From Akkermansia muciniphila (lineage in GTDB: Bacteria > Verrucomicrobiota > Verrucomicrobiia > Verrucomicrobiales > Akkermansiaceae), in NCBI GenBank assembly GCA_945883695.1, contig CAMCYK010000004.1:1-64000 (forward strand): DNA of 64,000 nucleotides. Reading direction: 5' to 3'. The notes beneath the pieces were generated by a model. It had not been told where the DNA came from. It did not search any database and worked only from the letters and a program-made list of their open reading frames with translations. Every line of letters begins with the position of its first letter. Positions within the stretch are counted from its first letter, which is position 1. Of the stretch, positions 20,650 to 31,001 are shown piece by piece. A program made the translations under genes and the position numbers.

Positions 20650-20653
20650 CCCG

Positions 20654-21979
20654 ATGAAGATCTCCCGCTTGATCACCGACTACGGCATGATTCTCGTGCT
20701 CCTGCTGTTGTGCACGTTCTTCAGTGTCGCCACCCACAGCGACCAATCGCCGACGGGCGAGGACGCCGCGAAGCAGGTTGCCAGCTCCATCCGGGAGCAG
20801 TTCGGAAAGTCACCGCGCGTGCTCGTCGCCGCAAGCGACCAACCCGGCGACACGGAGTTCGCCGCAAGCATCGGACGCGAGCTCGTCGCCTCCGGCGCGC
20901 AAGTCCTCGCCACCGTTCAAGGCGAGCCGAGCGATGCCCGCGGGGCCTTGGTGAGGATCAACGAGGCGGGCGGGAAGCTGGATGCCATCGCCTGCACCCA
21001 GGCGTCCGGGGCCTGGCTCGTGTTCTCCGACCTGGAGGGCGACTTTCCCGGGCTCGGCGGGCCGCGCGTGATCACCCCGCGCGGCTATCGCTGGCCGAAT
21101 TTCCTGAAGTCGGAGAACCTGCTCAACATCGCCAACCAGATCGCCGTCATTGCCATCATCGCGATCGGCATGACGATGGTCATCATCACCGGCGGGATCG
21201 ATCTTTCCGTCGGCAGCCTGCTCGCGCTGTCGGCGGTGCTCGCGGCGCGCTTCATCCGCGATTTTGCCGGAGGAGTGGGCGCGTCGTTCGGCGGAATGAT
21301 GCTCGCGTGCCTCGCGGCGATCCTGATCTGCGGCCTCATCGGCGCGTTCTCCGGGGCGATGATCACGCGCTTCGCGATCCCGCCCTTCATCGTCACGCTG
21401 GCGATGATGCTCGTCGGCAGCGGGCTCGCCTACATTCTTGCCGAGGGCCAATCCATTTACCAGATCCCGGACTCCTTCGTGTGGCTCGGCCGCGGTGCGG
21501 ATTGTTTCAGCCTGCCGAACGCGGTCGTGCTGATGCTGGTTCTCTACGTCCTGGCGCACGTGCTCATGTCGCGGATGAAGCTGGGGCGCCACCTTTATGC
21601 CGTCGGCGGCAATGGCGAGGCCGCGCGCCTTTCGGGCGTGCCCGTCAAACGCGTGCTGCTGTTTGCCTACATCGCCAGCGGTTTGCTCGCCGGGCTCGGC
21701 GGCGTGATCATGGCCTCCCAGCTCAAGAGCGGCTCCGCGACCTACGGCAACATGTATGAACTCTACGTCATCGCCGCCGTCGTCGTCGGCGGCACCAGCC
21801 TCAGCGGAGGAGAAGGCAGGATGCTGGGAACGCTCACCGGGGCATTCACCATCGCCGTCATCCAGAACGGCATGAACCTCACCAACGTCGAGAGCTACAC
21901 CCAGAAAGTGGTGCTCGGCCTCGTGATCCTCGGCGCGGTGTTGCTTGATCGGCTCCGCCATGCGCGCCAGGGCGACTGA
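20654..21979 (+). CDS. Sugar ABC transporter permease (RbsC-like) with ~120-aa insertion after TM1
   Basis: ENLLNIANQIAVIAIIAIGMTMVIITGGIDLSVGSLLALSAVLAA... is RbsC-like; residues ~28-150 (SDQSPTGEDAAKQVASSIREQFGKSPRVLVAASDQPGDTEFAASIGRELVASGAQV...) are extra. Confidence 0.92.
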   Translation: MKISRLITDYGMILVLLLLCTFFSVATHSDQSPTGEDAAKQVASSIREQFGKSPRVLVAASDQPGDTEFAASIGRELVASGAQVLATVQGEPSDARGALVRINEAGGKLDAIACTQASGAWLVFSDLEGDFPGLGGPRVITPRGYRWPNFLKSENLLNIANQIAVIAIIAIGMTMVIITGGIDLSVGSLLALSAVLAARFIRDFAGGVGASFGGMMLACLAAILICGLIGAFSGAMITRFAIPPFIVTLAMMLVGSGLAYILAEGQSIYQIPDSFVWLGRGADCFSLPNAVVLMLVLYVLAHVLMSRMKLGRHLYAVGGNGEAARLSGVPVKRVLLFAYIASGLLAGLGGVIMASQLKSGSATYGNMYELYVIAAVVVGGTSLSGGEGRMLGTLTGAFTIAVIQNGMNLTNVESYTQKVVLGLVILGAVLLDRLRHARQGD

Positions 21980-22118
21980 CAAAGCCGGCGGCCCGCCGGT
22001 GACGGCTACATCCGTCGCGGCGGATTTTCCGAAGCGCCATGCGGCGCTTGCCGCCACCGTCATCGCGCCGCCGGCCCCGATCCGGGGTATCGGACAAGGG
22101 ATTTCGGAAGATTCCGCG

Positions 22119-22146
22119 GGACTTAACAGTGTAAATTGAATCTCCC
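22119..22146 (+). promoter_or_regulatory. Shared upstream element, copy C (GGACTTAACAGTGTAAATTGAATCTCCC)
   Basis: Similar to copies A and B; ~115 bp upstream of the LamG/TSP3 gene. Confidence 0.5.
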
Positions 22147-22262
22147 TTCCGCTTCTTCACGAGGCGGATAGAAGCAAGCTGTCAATCCGACCATTTTTCC
22201 TGCCAGAACCCAAAACCGGCAACCCAATCAAGCCGGAGGTTGGTGAACCTAACCCAAATCCA

Positions 22263-25200
22263 ATGAAATCATCAAAATCCAGCTCATTACGTGCCTTGGT
22301 CTGCGGCCTTGGCGCCTCCGTGACGGTCTCCTTCGGCCAAGCGCCTCCCCTCAACCACCGTTTGCTGAACTATTGGTCCTTCGGGACGAACTACGCCGAC
22401 CTGGCCTCGGCGGCCTTCGGCACGGCTGGCCTCGTTCAAGACGTCGGGACGCCCGGCGTAGGCAATTCCATCATCACGACTGGGGGACCGTTTGGCCCGG
22501 CGTCCGGCCACGCTGACTTCAATCGTGCGAGCCAACCCACCTTCATCACGGTCCCGGCGACTTCCGATATTTACATGGGAGGGAGGGACCTCTCCGTCTC
22601 GGTTTGGATCCGCGTCAGCAGCTGGAGCGTGAACAACGAGTGCATCTTTGCCCAGGGTGATGCCGGCTCCAACTATCGGCTCGCCCGCAGCGGCTCCGGT
22701 AACCACCTGGATTTCGTCGGTGGCAACGGCAGTACCATCTCTGCTGTCGGGAGCAGCGCTTTCCCCGTGAACAACGGGCAGTGGCACCACATTGTCGCGA
22801 TTTCGTCCCAAGATGGCAACGGCATCCGCTTGTATCAGAATGGACAGCTGGTCGCCGAGAACCCGTTTGTGAGCGGCCTTCTGGTCGACAATGCCACCAC
22901 GGCGAGACTGCTGATCGGCGAGAACCCGGGGGCCACCAATCGTCAATTCGGAGGCGATATCGCCGACATGGCGATGTGGGACCGGGCCCTGACCCAAACC
23001 GAGGTGACTCTCCTCCACACCAGCGGCATCGCCGGATCAAATCTTGCCGCCGTGATCGCGGCAAACCCGGGCGTGGACACCGATGGCGACGGGCTGCCGG
23101 ACTGGTGGGAAGTCAAGTTCGGACTGAATCCGAACGATGCGGGGACCCTCGGCGAATCCGCTCCTGGAGCCAAAGACGGCCCCGAGGGAGCGCTTGGCAA
23201 TCCCGACTTGGACGGCCGGACCAACCTTCAGGAATACCAGAACAGCAACGGACAATGGGCGTCGAACCCCATCGTTGCCGATACCGACGGCGACGGAGCC
23301 AGCGATGGCCAGGAGTTCGCCGCGGGCTCCAATCCGACGGTCAGCGACACCGACGGCGACGGCCTGACGGATGGCGAGGAGATCCTCAGCCTGTTGACGA
23401 ACCCGCTGCTCAAGGATACCGACGGTGACGGGATCAACGACTTCCTGGAAGTGAACACCACCTTGACCAATCCACTCGTCGTCAACACCGGACTGGATTT
23501 CGGACTGTTGATGAATTTGCCCCTGAATGCCGGCTACAACAGTATCGTGAACTGGGTTGCTCCCAATGGCGTCACGGCCACTCCGATGGGAACCGCTCCG
23601 CTGACAACAGGGAGTGGCGGCAAATTCGGGGAGGCTCTCGACTTGACCAATTCAGGCCATCTCGAAGTCAATGGGGATGAGAACCTGTTCGATTTCCTCA
23701 ATGGCCAAAGCATGACGGCCTCGCTGTGGTTCACGGTCAACGATTGGAATAACAGTTGGGCGACACTGATCGCCAAGGGAAATAGCATGAATCCCGGAAA
23801 CTTCCGCATCAGCCGTAACAATAATAACAACTCGCTTTCGGCGAACGGAGGAACGGCGGACACCGCTGCCACGGAACCGGTCATGGTCGCGGGCGAGGAG
23901 ATCTGGCACCACGCGGTGCTGGTCGCCAAGCCCGGCCAAGGGGTCGAGTTCTGGGTGGACGGGGTGCTCCGCGGCACCGAGGCCACTTCGGCGTTCGGTA
24001 ACGTGGGTTCCCGCCTGTGGATCGGGAACAACCCGCAATCGACCGGGCGCCGGTGGAACGGCAAGATCGACGACGTCGCGGTTTGGCGTCGTGCCCTGTC
24101 CGCGACGGAAGTCGGGGAGATCTGGAACAACGGTGCCGGTGCTTCGATCAAGTCGCTGATTTCGGAGGATACGGACGGTGACGGCCTGCCGGATTACTGG
24201 GAGACCCAATACGGACTGAATCCGAACGATAACGGGACCATCGGCGAATCCGCGCCCGGAGCCAAGGATGGACCCAATGGAGCGCTCGGCAATCCGGACC
24301 TTGACGGCCTGACGAACCTCCAGGAGTTCGCCGTGACCGGTACCAATCCGAGCTTGGCCGACACGGACCTTGACGGAGCCAACGACGGGGCGGAATTCGT
24401 GGCCGGATCCAACCCGCGTCTTCAGGACACGGATGGCGACGGCTTGTCAGACGGCGATGAACTCAACACCCATGGGTCCAACCCGTTGCTTCTGGATTCC
24501 GACGGCGACGGCATCCGGGACAACCTTGAAGTCGCCACCGGCACCAACCCCGCGGTTGCGGATACCGGATACGACTTCGGCCTTTTGATGCACCTGCCCT
24601 TGGACACCAACTTCAACAGCAAGCTCATTTGGGTCGCCCCGAACAATGTCACGGCCAATCCGATCGGTTATGTTAGACTGTCGGAAAGCGGCAAGTTCGG
24701 CGGTTGTTTCCATGGCGACGGCCTGGGATATCTGAATGTGAATGGCAGCGAGGATCTGTTCGATTTCCAAGGAGGTCAGAGCATGTCGGTTTCCCTTTGG
24801 TGCACGGCGGATGCGGCGCTCTTCGATTCGACCAACAACCTGTGCCTGATCTCGAAGTCCTCCGCGAACAACGGCTGGCGGATCGAACGATCCACCGGCA
24901 ATGACTGGTTCCGTGCCGTCGGCGGCAACGGCACGTTCGAGAACGCGACCGACCCCACGCCGATCGGCATCAATGTCTGGCGTCATGTCGTACTGGTCGC
25001 CAAGGCCGGGGATACCGCCGAGCTTTGGGTTGACGGCGTGTTGCAAGTGAACGCCACGGTTCCGAGCTTCCTCAATGTGCGGTCCCGTTTGTTCATTGGA
25101 GAGAATTCCGGGGGTGACAACCAAGGTCCCGAGAAGAAGCATTGGCTGGGGAAAATCGACGATGTGGGAATCTGGCGTCGCGCCTTGTCTCCGGCGGAAA

Positions 25201-26681
25201 TCGCGGGGATCTGGAACGCAGGCAACGGCACTTCGATCGATTCGCTCATCTCCGTGGACGCCGATGGGGACGGCTTGCCGAACTATTGGGAGAAGCAATA
25301 CGGCCTGGACCCGAATGAAAATGGAACCACCGGCGAATCCAGTCCCGGAGTTAAGGATGGACCCGGTGGAGCGCTCGGCGATCCCGACGGCGATAGCCTG
25401 ACCAACCTTCAGGAGTTCCAGTTTGGAACGAACCCGAAGCTCGTGGATATGGACGGAGACGGCTTGCCGGACAACCAGGAGCTGCTCGTGCATGGATCGA
25501 ATCCGCGGCTTGCGGACACTGATGGCGATGGGATATCCGACGTGTTGGAGGTGGGGACTCACCTGACGAATCCGGTTCTATCCGACACGGATGGCGACGG
25601 GATGTCGGATAATCTGGAGTTGTACCTGGCAGGGCTTTTCCCGGCGGGCTTCAACCCGTTGACTGCCGCTTCTGGCCTCGACTTCGGTCTGATGGCCTAT
25701 TTCCCAATGGATGGCAGCTTTGACAGTGTGAACGTTCCTTTCGGTCCATTTCCGGGATCACCGCAAGGGACCGCCACGCTCGTCCCTGCCAAATTCGGGA
25801 ATGCGGCGTCCTTCGTTGGCACGGGTCATGTCGTGGTGGGAGGCGACGAGAATATTTGGGATTTCGTGCCTGCCAACGGTCCAGGATTGCCCGCCAGGGA
25901 TTGGAACTGGTCCACCTCGCTTTGGTTCACTTGGGATTTGCCCTTGGGCGACCCGAACCTTAAAGAGAATGCCACGCTTATGGCCAAGGGCAGCTCTACC
26001 CGGGACAGGCCGATCAACTGGCGGATCGAGCGCCCCGGTTCGAGCCCCTTCCTGCGGGTGACCGTCGGGCACTTGGACGTTACGTTCAACAATCCCACTC
26101 CAGGTCGCGCGGTCAACTTTGCAGCCGCGGATGTTCCGCTCGCCGCGCCAACGCCGGGGAGCCCGAACGCATGGCACCACCTCGCGCTTGTCAACCGGAG
26201 CGGCGACCGGACCGAAGTCTGGTATGACGGGGTGAAGGTGAGGACCTTCGCGGCAGCGCAGGGCATGGGAGACACGACAAGGAACATGTGGATTGGTAAC
26301 AATCCCCAGTCGAGTTCCCGCCAGTGGCCCGGCAAGATCGACGACGTGGCGTTCTGGGCCCGCTCATTGTCCGACACCGAGATCGCCCGGATCTGGAGCG
26401 AGGGCAACGGCGTGCGGATTGATGACCTCCTCAATCCACCGCCCGTGCTCGAGTTCATCGGCGGCGAAACCCCGATTTACGATCCCGTGACCGGCAACGT
26501 TTCGTTGAAGTGGGCCTCGAAAGAGTTCCATAACTATCAGGTCCTCTGGGGGACCGACGTGGCGGATATCACCAACGTGCTCAATCCGTCGGTCGCCGCC
26601 GGTGGCGCGACCACCACCTTCGGGTTTCCGAATCCGCTTCCCGGCGCGCCACGGATGTTCTTCGTGGTGAAACAGAACTAG
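22263..26681 (+). CDS. Large secreted protein: four LamG/jellyroll domains alternating with three TSP3 calcium-binding blocks
   Basis: Repeated DxDGDGLPDxWExxxGLxPNxxGTxGESxPGxKDGPxGALGxPDxDxxTNLQEF blocks at ~23078, 24172 and 25258, separated by GGNGT...[22 protein letters not shown]...[11 protein letters not shown]...[13 protein letters not shown] modules. Confidence 0.9.
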   Translation: MKSSKSSSLRALVCGLGASVTVSFGQAPPLNHRLLNYWSFGTNYADLASAAFGTAGLVQDVGTPGVGNSIITTGGPFGPASGHADFNRASQPTFITVPATSDIYMGGRDLSVSVWIRVSSWSVNNECIFAQGDAGSNYRLARSGSGNHLDFVGGNGSTISAVGSSAFPVNNGQWHHIVAISSQDGNGIRLYQNGQLVAENPFVSGLLVDNATTARLLIGENPGATNRQFGGDIADMAMWDRALTQTEVTLLHTSGIAGSNLAAVIAANPGVDTDGDGLPDWWEVKFGLNPNDAGTLGESAPGAKDGPEGALGNPDLDGRTNLQEYQNSNGQWASNPIVADTDGDGASDGQEFAAGSNPTVSDTDGDGLTDGEEILSLLTNPLLKDTDGDGINDFLEVNTTLTNPLVVNTGLDFGLLMNLPLNAGYNSIVNWVAPNGVTATPMGTAPLTTGSGGKFGEALDLTNSGHLEVNGDENLFDFLNGQSMTASLWFTVNDWNNSWATLIAKGNSMNPGNFRISRNNNNNSLSANGGTADTAATEPVMVAGEEIWHHAVLVAKPGQGVEFWVDGVLRGTEATSAFGNVGSRLWIGNNPQSTGRRWNGKIDDVAVWRRALSATEVGEIWNNGAGASIKSLISEDTDGDGLPDYWETQYGLNPNDNGTIGESAPGAKDGPNGALGNPDLDGLTNLQEFAVTGTNPSLADTDLDGANDGAEFVAGSNPRLQDTDGDGLSDGDELNTHGSNPLLLDSDGDGIRDNLEVATGTNPAVADTGYDFGLLMHLPLDTNFNSKLIWVAPNNVTANPIGYVRLSESGKFGGCFHGDGLGYLNVNGSEDLFDFQGGQSMSVSLWCTADAALFDSTNNLCLISKSSANNGWRIERSTGNDWFRAVGGNGTFENATDPTPIGINVWRHVVLVAKAGDTAELWVDGVLQVNATVPSFLNVRSRLFIGENSGGDNQGPEKKHWLGKIDDVGIWRRALSPAEIAGIWNAGNGTSIDSLISVDADGDGLPNYWEKQYGLDPNENGTTGESSPGVKDGPGGALGDPDGDSLTNLQEFQFGTNPKLVDMDGDGLPDNQELLVHGSNPRLADTDGDGISDVLEVGTHLTNPVLSDTDGDGMSDNLELYLAGLFPAGFNPLTAASGLDFGLMAYFPMDGSFDSVNVPFGPFPGSPQGTATLVPAKFGNAASFVGTGHVVVGGDENIWDFVPANGPGLPARDWNWSTSLWFTWDLPLGDPNLKENATLMAKGSSTRDRPINWRIERPGSSPFLRVTVGHLDVTFNNPTPGRAVNFAAADVPLAAPTPGSPNAWHHLALVNRSGDRTEVWYDGVKVRTFAAAQGMGDTTRNMWIGNNPQSSSRQWPGKIDDVAFWARSLSDTEIARIWSEGNGVRIDDLLNPPPVLEFIGGETPIYDPVTGNVSLKWASKEFHNYQVLWGTDVADITNVLNPSVAAGGATTTFGFPNPLPGAPRMFFVVKQN

Positions 26682-26698
26682 CGGGAACCAAAGGCATT

Positions 26699-26805
26699 GC
26701 CCCGCTTTCGGGGGAAGAAGATGCCTTGGGCCCCTGATCACAAGTGTTCCAGCCGGGAGGGTCCCGGCTGGAGCCGTCCGCGGAAGCGGCGCGAGAGCCG
26801 CTTCC
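26699..26805. repeat. Three tandem hairpins (terminator/REP-like cluster)
   Basis: CCCCG-cttt-CGGGG; CCAGCCGGGA-GGG-TCCCGGCTGG (26749-26771); GGAAGCGGC-GCGAGA-GCCGCTTCC (26782-26805). Confidence 0.65.
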
Positions 26806-26882
26806 AGTCCTCACGAAAGTCACCGTCCGTTTCTCCACCTGATTCTTTTGACCCGTCATCCTTCGATTCCCGTCACCGTCTC

Positions 26883-27824
26883 ATGAAAGCTCCGACTCTC
26901 TCACTTTTGTTGCTCGCCTCCGCCGCTCTGGCGGAGGAGGGGTTCTCGATCCGCAGTTCGGACGCTCCGGCGACCATCCGGGTCGAACTCGACGGGAAGC
27001 CCTACACGGATTTCCGCACCGACTCGCGGGTGCCCTATTGCTACCCGCTGATGTCTCCCTCGGGGGCCTGCCTTACCCGCCATTGGCCGATGAACGAGGA
27101 TTTCAAGGAGGAGGAACGCGACCACCCGCACCACCGTTCATTCTGGATGAGCCACGGTTCGGTGAACGGTCATGATTTCTGGTCGGGGAAGAGGCCGGAG
27201 AACGCGCCCAGGATCGCCTTGAAGAAGGTCGGCGAGATCATGAAGGACTCCTTCACCGTTGAGCTCGCCTGGACCGCCGCCGGCAAGACGCACCTGACCG
27301 AGACCCGGACCTACGCCTTCCGGAGAATCGATGAGCGGACGACCCTGATTGATTTCACCTCGAAGCTGACCGCGGCCGATGGCGACGCGACCTTCGGCGA
27401 CACCAAGGAGGGCTTTTTCTCGATCCGGGTCGACCGCACGCTTCGTCAGAAGGGCGCGACGGCGAAAGGCGCGATCACCGATTCCGAAGGCCGCAAGGAT
27501 GGCGATACCTGGGGCAAGCGCTCCAACTGGGTCGCCTTCAGCGGCCCCGATGAAAAGGGTGAGCCCGCGGTGATCGCGCTGCTCGATCACCCCTCCAACC
27601 TCCGGCATCCCACCTGGTGGCACGCCCGCGACTACGGCCTGCTGGCGGCGAATCCCTTCGGCATCCATGATTTCGAAAGCCGCAGGGACAAGCAGCGCGC
27701 GGGAGTTCACGTTCTGAAGCAAGGTGAATCCCTCGTCTTGCGTTATGCCGTGGTGATTCACCATGGAAGCCTCGAAACCGCGGATATTCCGGTCCGCTGG
27801 GAAGAGTTCAGCAAACAATCTTGA
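26883..27824 (+). CDS. PmoA-like (DUF6807) family secreted protein
   Basis: MKAPTLSLLLLASAALAEEGFSIRSSD...GACLTRHWPMNEDFKEEERDHPHHRSFWMSHGSVNGHDFWS...VIALLDHPSNLRHPTWWHARDYGLLAANPFGIHDFE. Confidence 0.82.
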   Translation: MKAPTLSLLLLASAALAEEGFSIRSSDAPATIRVELDGKPYTDFRTDSRVPYCYPLMSPSGACLTRHWPMNEDFKEEERDHPHHRSFWMSHGSVNGHDFWSGKRPENAPRIALKKVGEIMKDSFTVELAWTAAGKTHLTETRTYAFRRIDERTTLIDFTSKLTAADGDATFGDTKEGFFSIRVDRTLRQKGATAKGAITDSEGRKDGDTWGKRSNWVAFSGPDEKGEPAVIALLDHPSNLRHPTWWHARDYGLLAANPFGIHDFESRRDKQRAGVHVLKQGESLVLRYAVVIHHGSLETADIPVRWEEFSKQS

Positions 27825-27846
27825 AACATCGTCATTCACGCAAACC

Positions 27847-29286
27847 ATGAACACCAAGCACTTGTCCACGCCCTCCCGCCGTCATTTCCTCCAAGCCGCG
27901 ATTGGCGCCGCCGGCGTGCCATGGGCCGCACGAAGCTGGGGGCAGGTCGCGGGGGCCAACTCCGACATCCGGGTGGCGGTCATCGGCTTCGGTGGCCAGG
28001 GCCGCGGTCACATCCGCGCGCTGTCCAGCCTGCCGGGCGTCCGGGTCGTGGCGCTCTGCGATGTGGACCAGACGATTCTCGACGGTGAGGTGAAGAAGTT
28101 GCGGGAATCGACCAAAGTGGATGTGAAGGGCTACCGGGATCTCCGGGAATTGTTCGACGCCAAAGGCCTCGACGCGGTCTCCATCGCCACTCCGAACCAT
28201 TGGCACGCGCTGGCTTCGATCTGGGCCATCCAGAACGGCCTCGACGTGTATGTCGAGAAACCGGTTTCGCACAATGTCAGCGAAGGCCGGCGGATCGTGG
28301 ATTTTGCCCGCAAGCACGGGAAGATCGTCCAGACCGGCACCCAGTGCCGCAGCAGTCTCGGCGGGATCGGCGCCGCCGTGAAATGGGTGAACGAAGGGAA
28401 TCTGGGCAAGATCACCCTCGCGCGGGGCATGTGTTACAAGCGTCGCCCGTCCATCGGCAAGACCACCGGCCCGCAGCCGGTGCCGGAGCAGGTGGACTAC
28501 GACCTGTGGTGCGGTCCCGCGGCGAACACGCCACTGCGTCGCGCGAAGTTGCACTATGACTGGCACTGGGTCTGGAACACCGGCAACGGTGACCTCGGCA
28601 ACCAGGGAATCCATCAGGTGGACATCTGCCGTTGGTTCCTCGGCGAGCCGGCGCTCGCTCCGAAAGTCCTCAGCTTCGGCGGACGGCTGGGCTATGAAGA
28701 CGATGGCGAGACCGCCAACACCCAGGTGATTTATCAAGCCTATGAGAAGGCGCCGCTGCTGTTCGAAGTCCGCGGCCTGGAAACCAAGGCGCACATGGGC
28801 GCCGGCGTCGGCTGTGTCATCCATTGCGAGGGCGGCCACGTGGTGGTGCCGAGTTACACTTCCGCCACGGCCTTCGACAAGGAAGGGAAGGAAATCAAGA
28901 AATGGAGTGGCGGAGGGAACCATTTCGAGAACTTCATCAAGGCGGTGAGAAGCCGCAAGACGGCGGACCTTCACGCCGACATCCTGGAGGGTCATCTGAG
29001 CAGCGCGCTCTGCCACACCGGGAACATCTCCCATCAGCTCGGTCAAACGAAGAGTCGCGAGGAACTTGAGGCCGCGCTCAAGTCCGACCCCGCCCTGGTG
29101 GAATCCTTCGGCCGCATGGTCGAGCATCTCGCCGCCAACAAGGTGGATCTCACCGCGACCCCCCTCACGCTCGGGATGCCACTGATGATGGACCCCGCGA
29201 CCGAAACCTTCCCCGGCAACGACGCGGCCAACGCGATGCTCACCCGGCCGGGCCGCGCGCCTTTCGTGGTGCCGGACAAGGCGTGA
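27847..29286 (+). CDS. Gfo/Idh/MocA family oxidoreductase with Tat-type signal
   Basis: PSRRHFLQAAIGAAGVPWAARSWGQ...IRVAVIGFGGQGRGHIRALSSLPGVRVVALCDVD...DAVSIATPNHWHALASIWAIQNGLDVYVEKPVSHNVSEGR. Confidence 0.95.
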   Translation: MNTKHLSTPSRRHFLQAAIGAAGVPWAARSWGQVAGANSDIRVAVIGFGGQGRGHIRALSSLPGVRVVALCDVDQTILDGEVKKLRESTKVDVKGYRDLRELFDAKGLDAVSIATPNHWHALASIWAIQNGLDVYVEKPVSHNVSEGRRIVDFARKHGKIVQTGTQCRSSLGGIGAAVKWVNEGNLGKITLARGMCYKRRPSIGKTTGPQPVPEQVDYDLWCGPAANTPLRRAKLHYDWHWVWNTGNGDLGNQGIHQVDICRWFLGEPALAPKVLSFGGRLGYEDDGETANTQVIYQAYEKAPLLFEVRGLETKAHMGAGVGCVIHCEGGHVVVPSYTSATAFDKEGKEIKKWSGGGNHFENFIKAVRSRKTADLHADILEGHLSSALCHTGNISHQLGQTKSREELEAALKSDPALVESFGRMVEHLAANKVDLTATPLTLGMPLMMDPATETFPGNDAANAMLTRPGRAPFVVPDKA

Positions 29287-29316
29287 CTCCCTCAACCCAT
29301 CCCGATTGCCCTTCGA

Positions 29317-30966
29317 ATGATCCGATTCTCCATTTCCGCCCTCGCTCTGGGCCTCGTGGTTCCCCTTCCCGCCAGCGGGGAGGATGATCCGACGGCCGAT
29401 TCCGGTCGCCAAGCCTATCAGTACTGCATTGCCTGTCACGGGCCCGACGGCAAGGGGATCCAGGCCGAAGGGCTGGTCATGGCACCCTCGTTGCACGATT
29501 CCGCCATGTTGAAGGGCAGTTTCCCCGAACTCGTGACCGCGGTCATTCTGAAAGGGATCGTCAAGGAAGACGCGAAATTCGTTCAAGCGATGCCGCCGCA
29601 CGAGGCGGCTCTCAAGGATGAGGAGATCGCGGCGTTGATCGGCTACCTCACCCGGGAGTTTGGCGGAACGCAGCGTTCCGTGACAGCCGGAAACGTTCTG
29701 AAGTGGCGGGGTGAAAGTGCCTCGCGAACCAGTCCGTGGAAGCGCGGCGATGTCGAATCCATGTATCTGGAGGCGAGTGCCCCGAGATACCTCTCGAACG
29801 TCCGATACGACCTCTACCAGGGCAATTGGAAGTCGCTTCCCGATTTCTCGATCCTCGAGGCTGTCCGATCGGGCAAGCTCGACGAGGGCCTGATTTCGCT
29901 GGATCCGGCGAAGAATCAGGCTGGCGGATTCGGGATGGCCTTCGATGCCGATTTGACCATCCACCAGGAGGGGGATTATCAGATCACCCTGACCTCGGAC
30001 GATGGTGCCGCCCTGGTGATTGACGGGGAAACCGTCGTCGCCAGCCATGGGGTCGGAACGCGGAAGACCGAAAGCCGGAAAGAGCGGCTCGATGCCGGGC
30101 ACCACACCCTCAGGGTCCTCTATTTCAACGCCGAAGGGAAGAGCGCGCTGACCCTTTCGGTGAGAGGTCCCGGCAAACTCGGAACGCAGTGGCTCACGAC
30201 CGAGAAAGGCGAGGGCAACCGGGGCCAGAGCAACCACGCCATCCGCCTGACACCGAGGAATCCGGGTGAAGCGATCGTCCACCGCTCGTTCGTCCCCGAT
30301 GCCAAGCCGCGCGCCATCGGCGTCGGCTACCCGGGGGCGGTCAATCTCGTCTGGGATGCCGATGTCATGAATCTCGCCTATGTCTACCGTGGCGAGTTCA
30401 TGGATGTCGCCCCCCTTTGGAACGGTCGCGGATCGTCCAGCAAGCCGCTGGGCAGGGATCGCGAGATCGTCGGCCCCGGACTTCCTTTTCAAATCCTTGA
30501 GACGCTTGCCGAGCGTTGGGAGCCGTTCTCCGAAGCCAAGGTCAAATACAAGCGGGACACCGCCCGCACCGATGATGAAATCACCATCAACGTCAGGCAT
30601 CCCGACTATCAATTCCGCGGCTATCGGCTCGACGACAAGCGGTTTCCCACCTTCAAGTATGATTACCGGAAACTCGCCGTGACCGACCGCTTCGAACCCG
30701 CGGAGATTGAAGGCGTCACCGCCTTGGTTCGCACCCTGAAGATTGACGGGGTGGCTGACAAAAACACCTATCTCCGGGTCGCGGTGTCCGGATCCGAGGC
30801 GAACACCGATGAATGGATCGCGGTCTCCGACAATCTGAAGGTCCGGGTGAATGGAGCTGAAACCGTGACCCGCAGGATGGACGGCGGATCCGAAACGCTG
30901 GTGCCGGTCACGGGTGATCAAACGCTCACGTTCACCTACCGCTGGAACACCTCGCTGCAGCCATGA
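29317..30966 (+). CDS. c-type cytochrome with PA14-like domain
   Basis: GRQAYQYCIACHGPDGKGIQAEGLVMAPSLHDSAML...; then YQGNWKSLPDFS...GFGMAFDADLTIHQEGDYQITLTSDDGAALVIDGETVV (PA14-like). Confidence 0.82.
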   Translation: MIRFSISALALGLVVPLPASGEDDPTADSGRQAYQYCIACHGPDGKGIQAEGLVMAPSLHDSAMLKGSFPELVTAVILKGIVKEDAKFVQAMPPHEAALKDEEIAALIGYLTREFGGTQRSVTAGNVLKWRGESASRTSPWKRGDVESMYLEASAPRYLSNVRYDLYQGNWKSLPDFSILEAVRSGKLDEGLISLDPAKNQAGGFGMAFDADLTIHQEGDYQITLTSDDGAALVIDGETVVASHGVGTRKTESRKERLDAGHHTLRVLYFNAEGKSALTLSVRGPGKLGTQWLTTEKGEGNRGQSNHAIRLTPRNPGEAIVHRSFVPDAKPRAIGVGYPGAVNLVWDADVMNLAYVYRGEFMDVAPLWNGRGSSSKPLGRDREIVGPGLPFQILETLAERWEPFSEAKVKYKRDTARTDDEITINVRHPDYQFRGYRLDDKRFPTFKYDYRKLAVTDRFEPAEIEGVTALVRTLKIDGVADKNTYLRVAVSGSEANTDEWIAVSDNLKVRVNGAETVTRRMDGGSETLVPVTGDQTLTFTYRWNTSLQP

Positions 30967-31001
30967 CCTTACAACTGAATCCCTTCGTGACCCGAACCCA
31001 T

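Noticed and set aside
27832-30921. 1029-aa minus-strand ORF opposite Gfo/Idh/MocA and cytochrome genes
   Set aside because: Antisense shadow of well-supported plus-strand genes in high-GC DNA; low-complexity Arg/Gly/His-rich composition, no recognisable motif.
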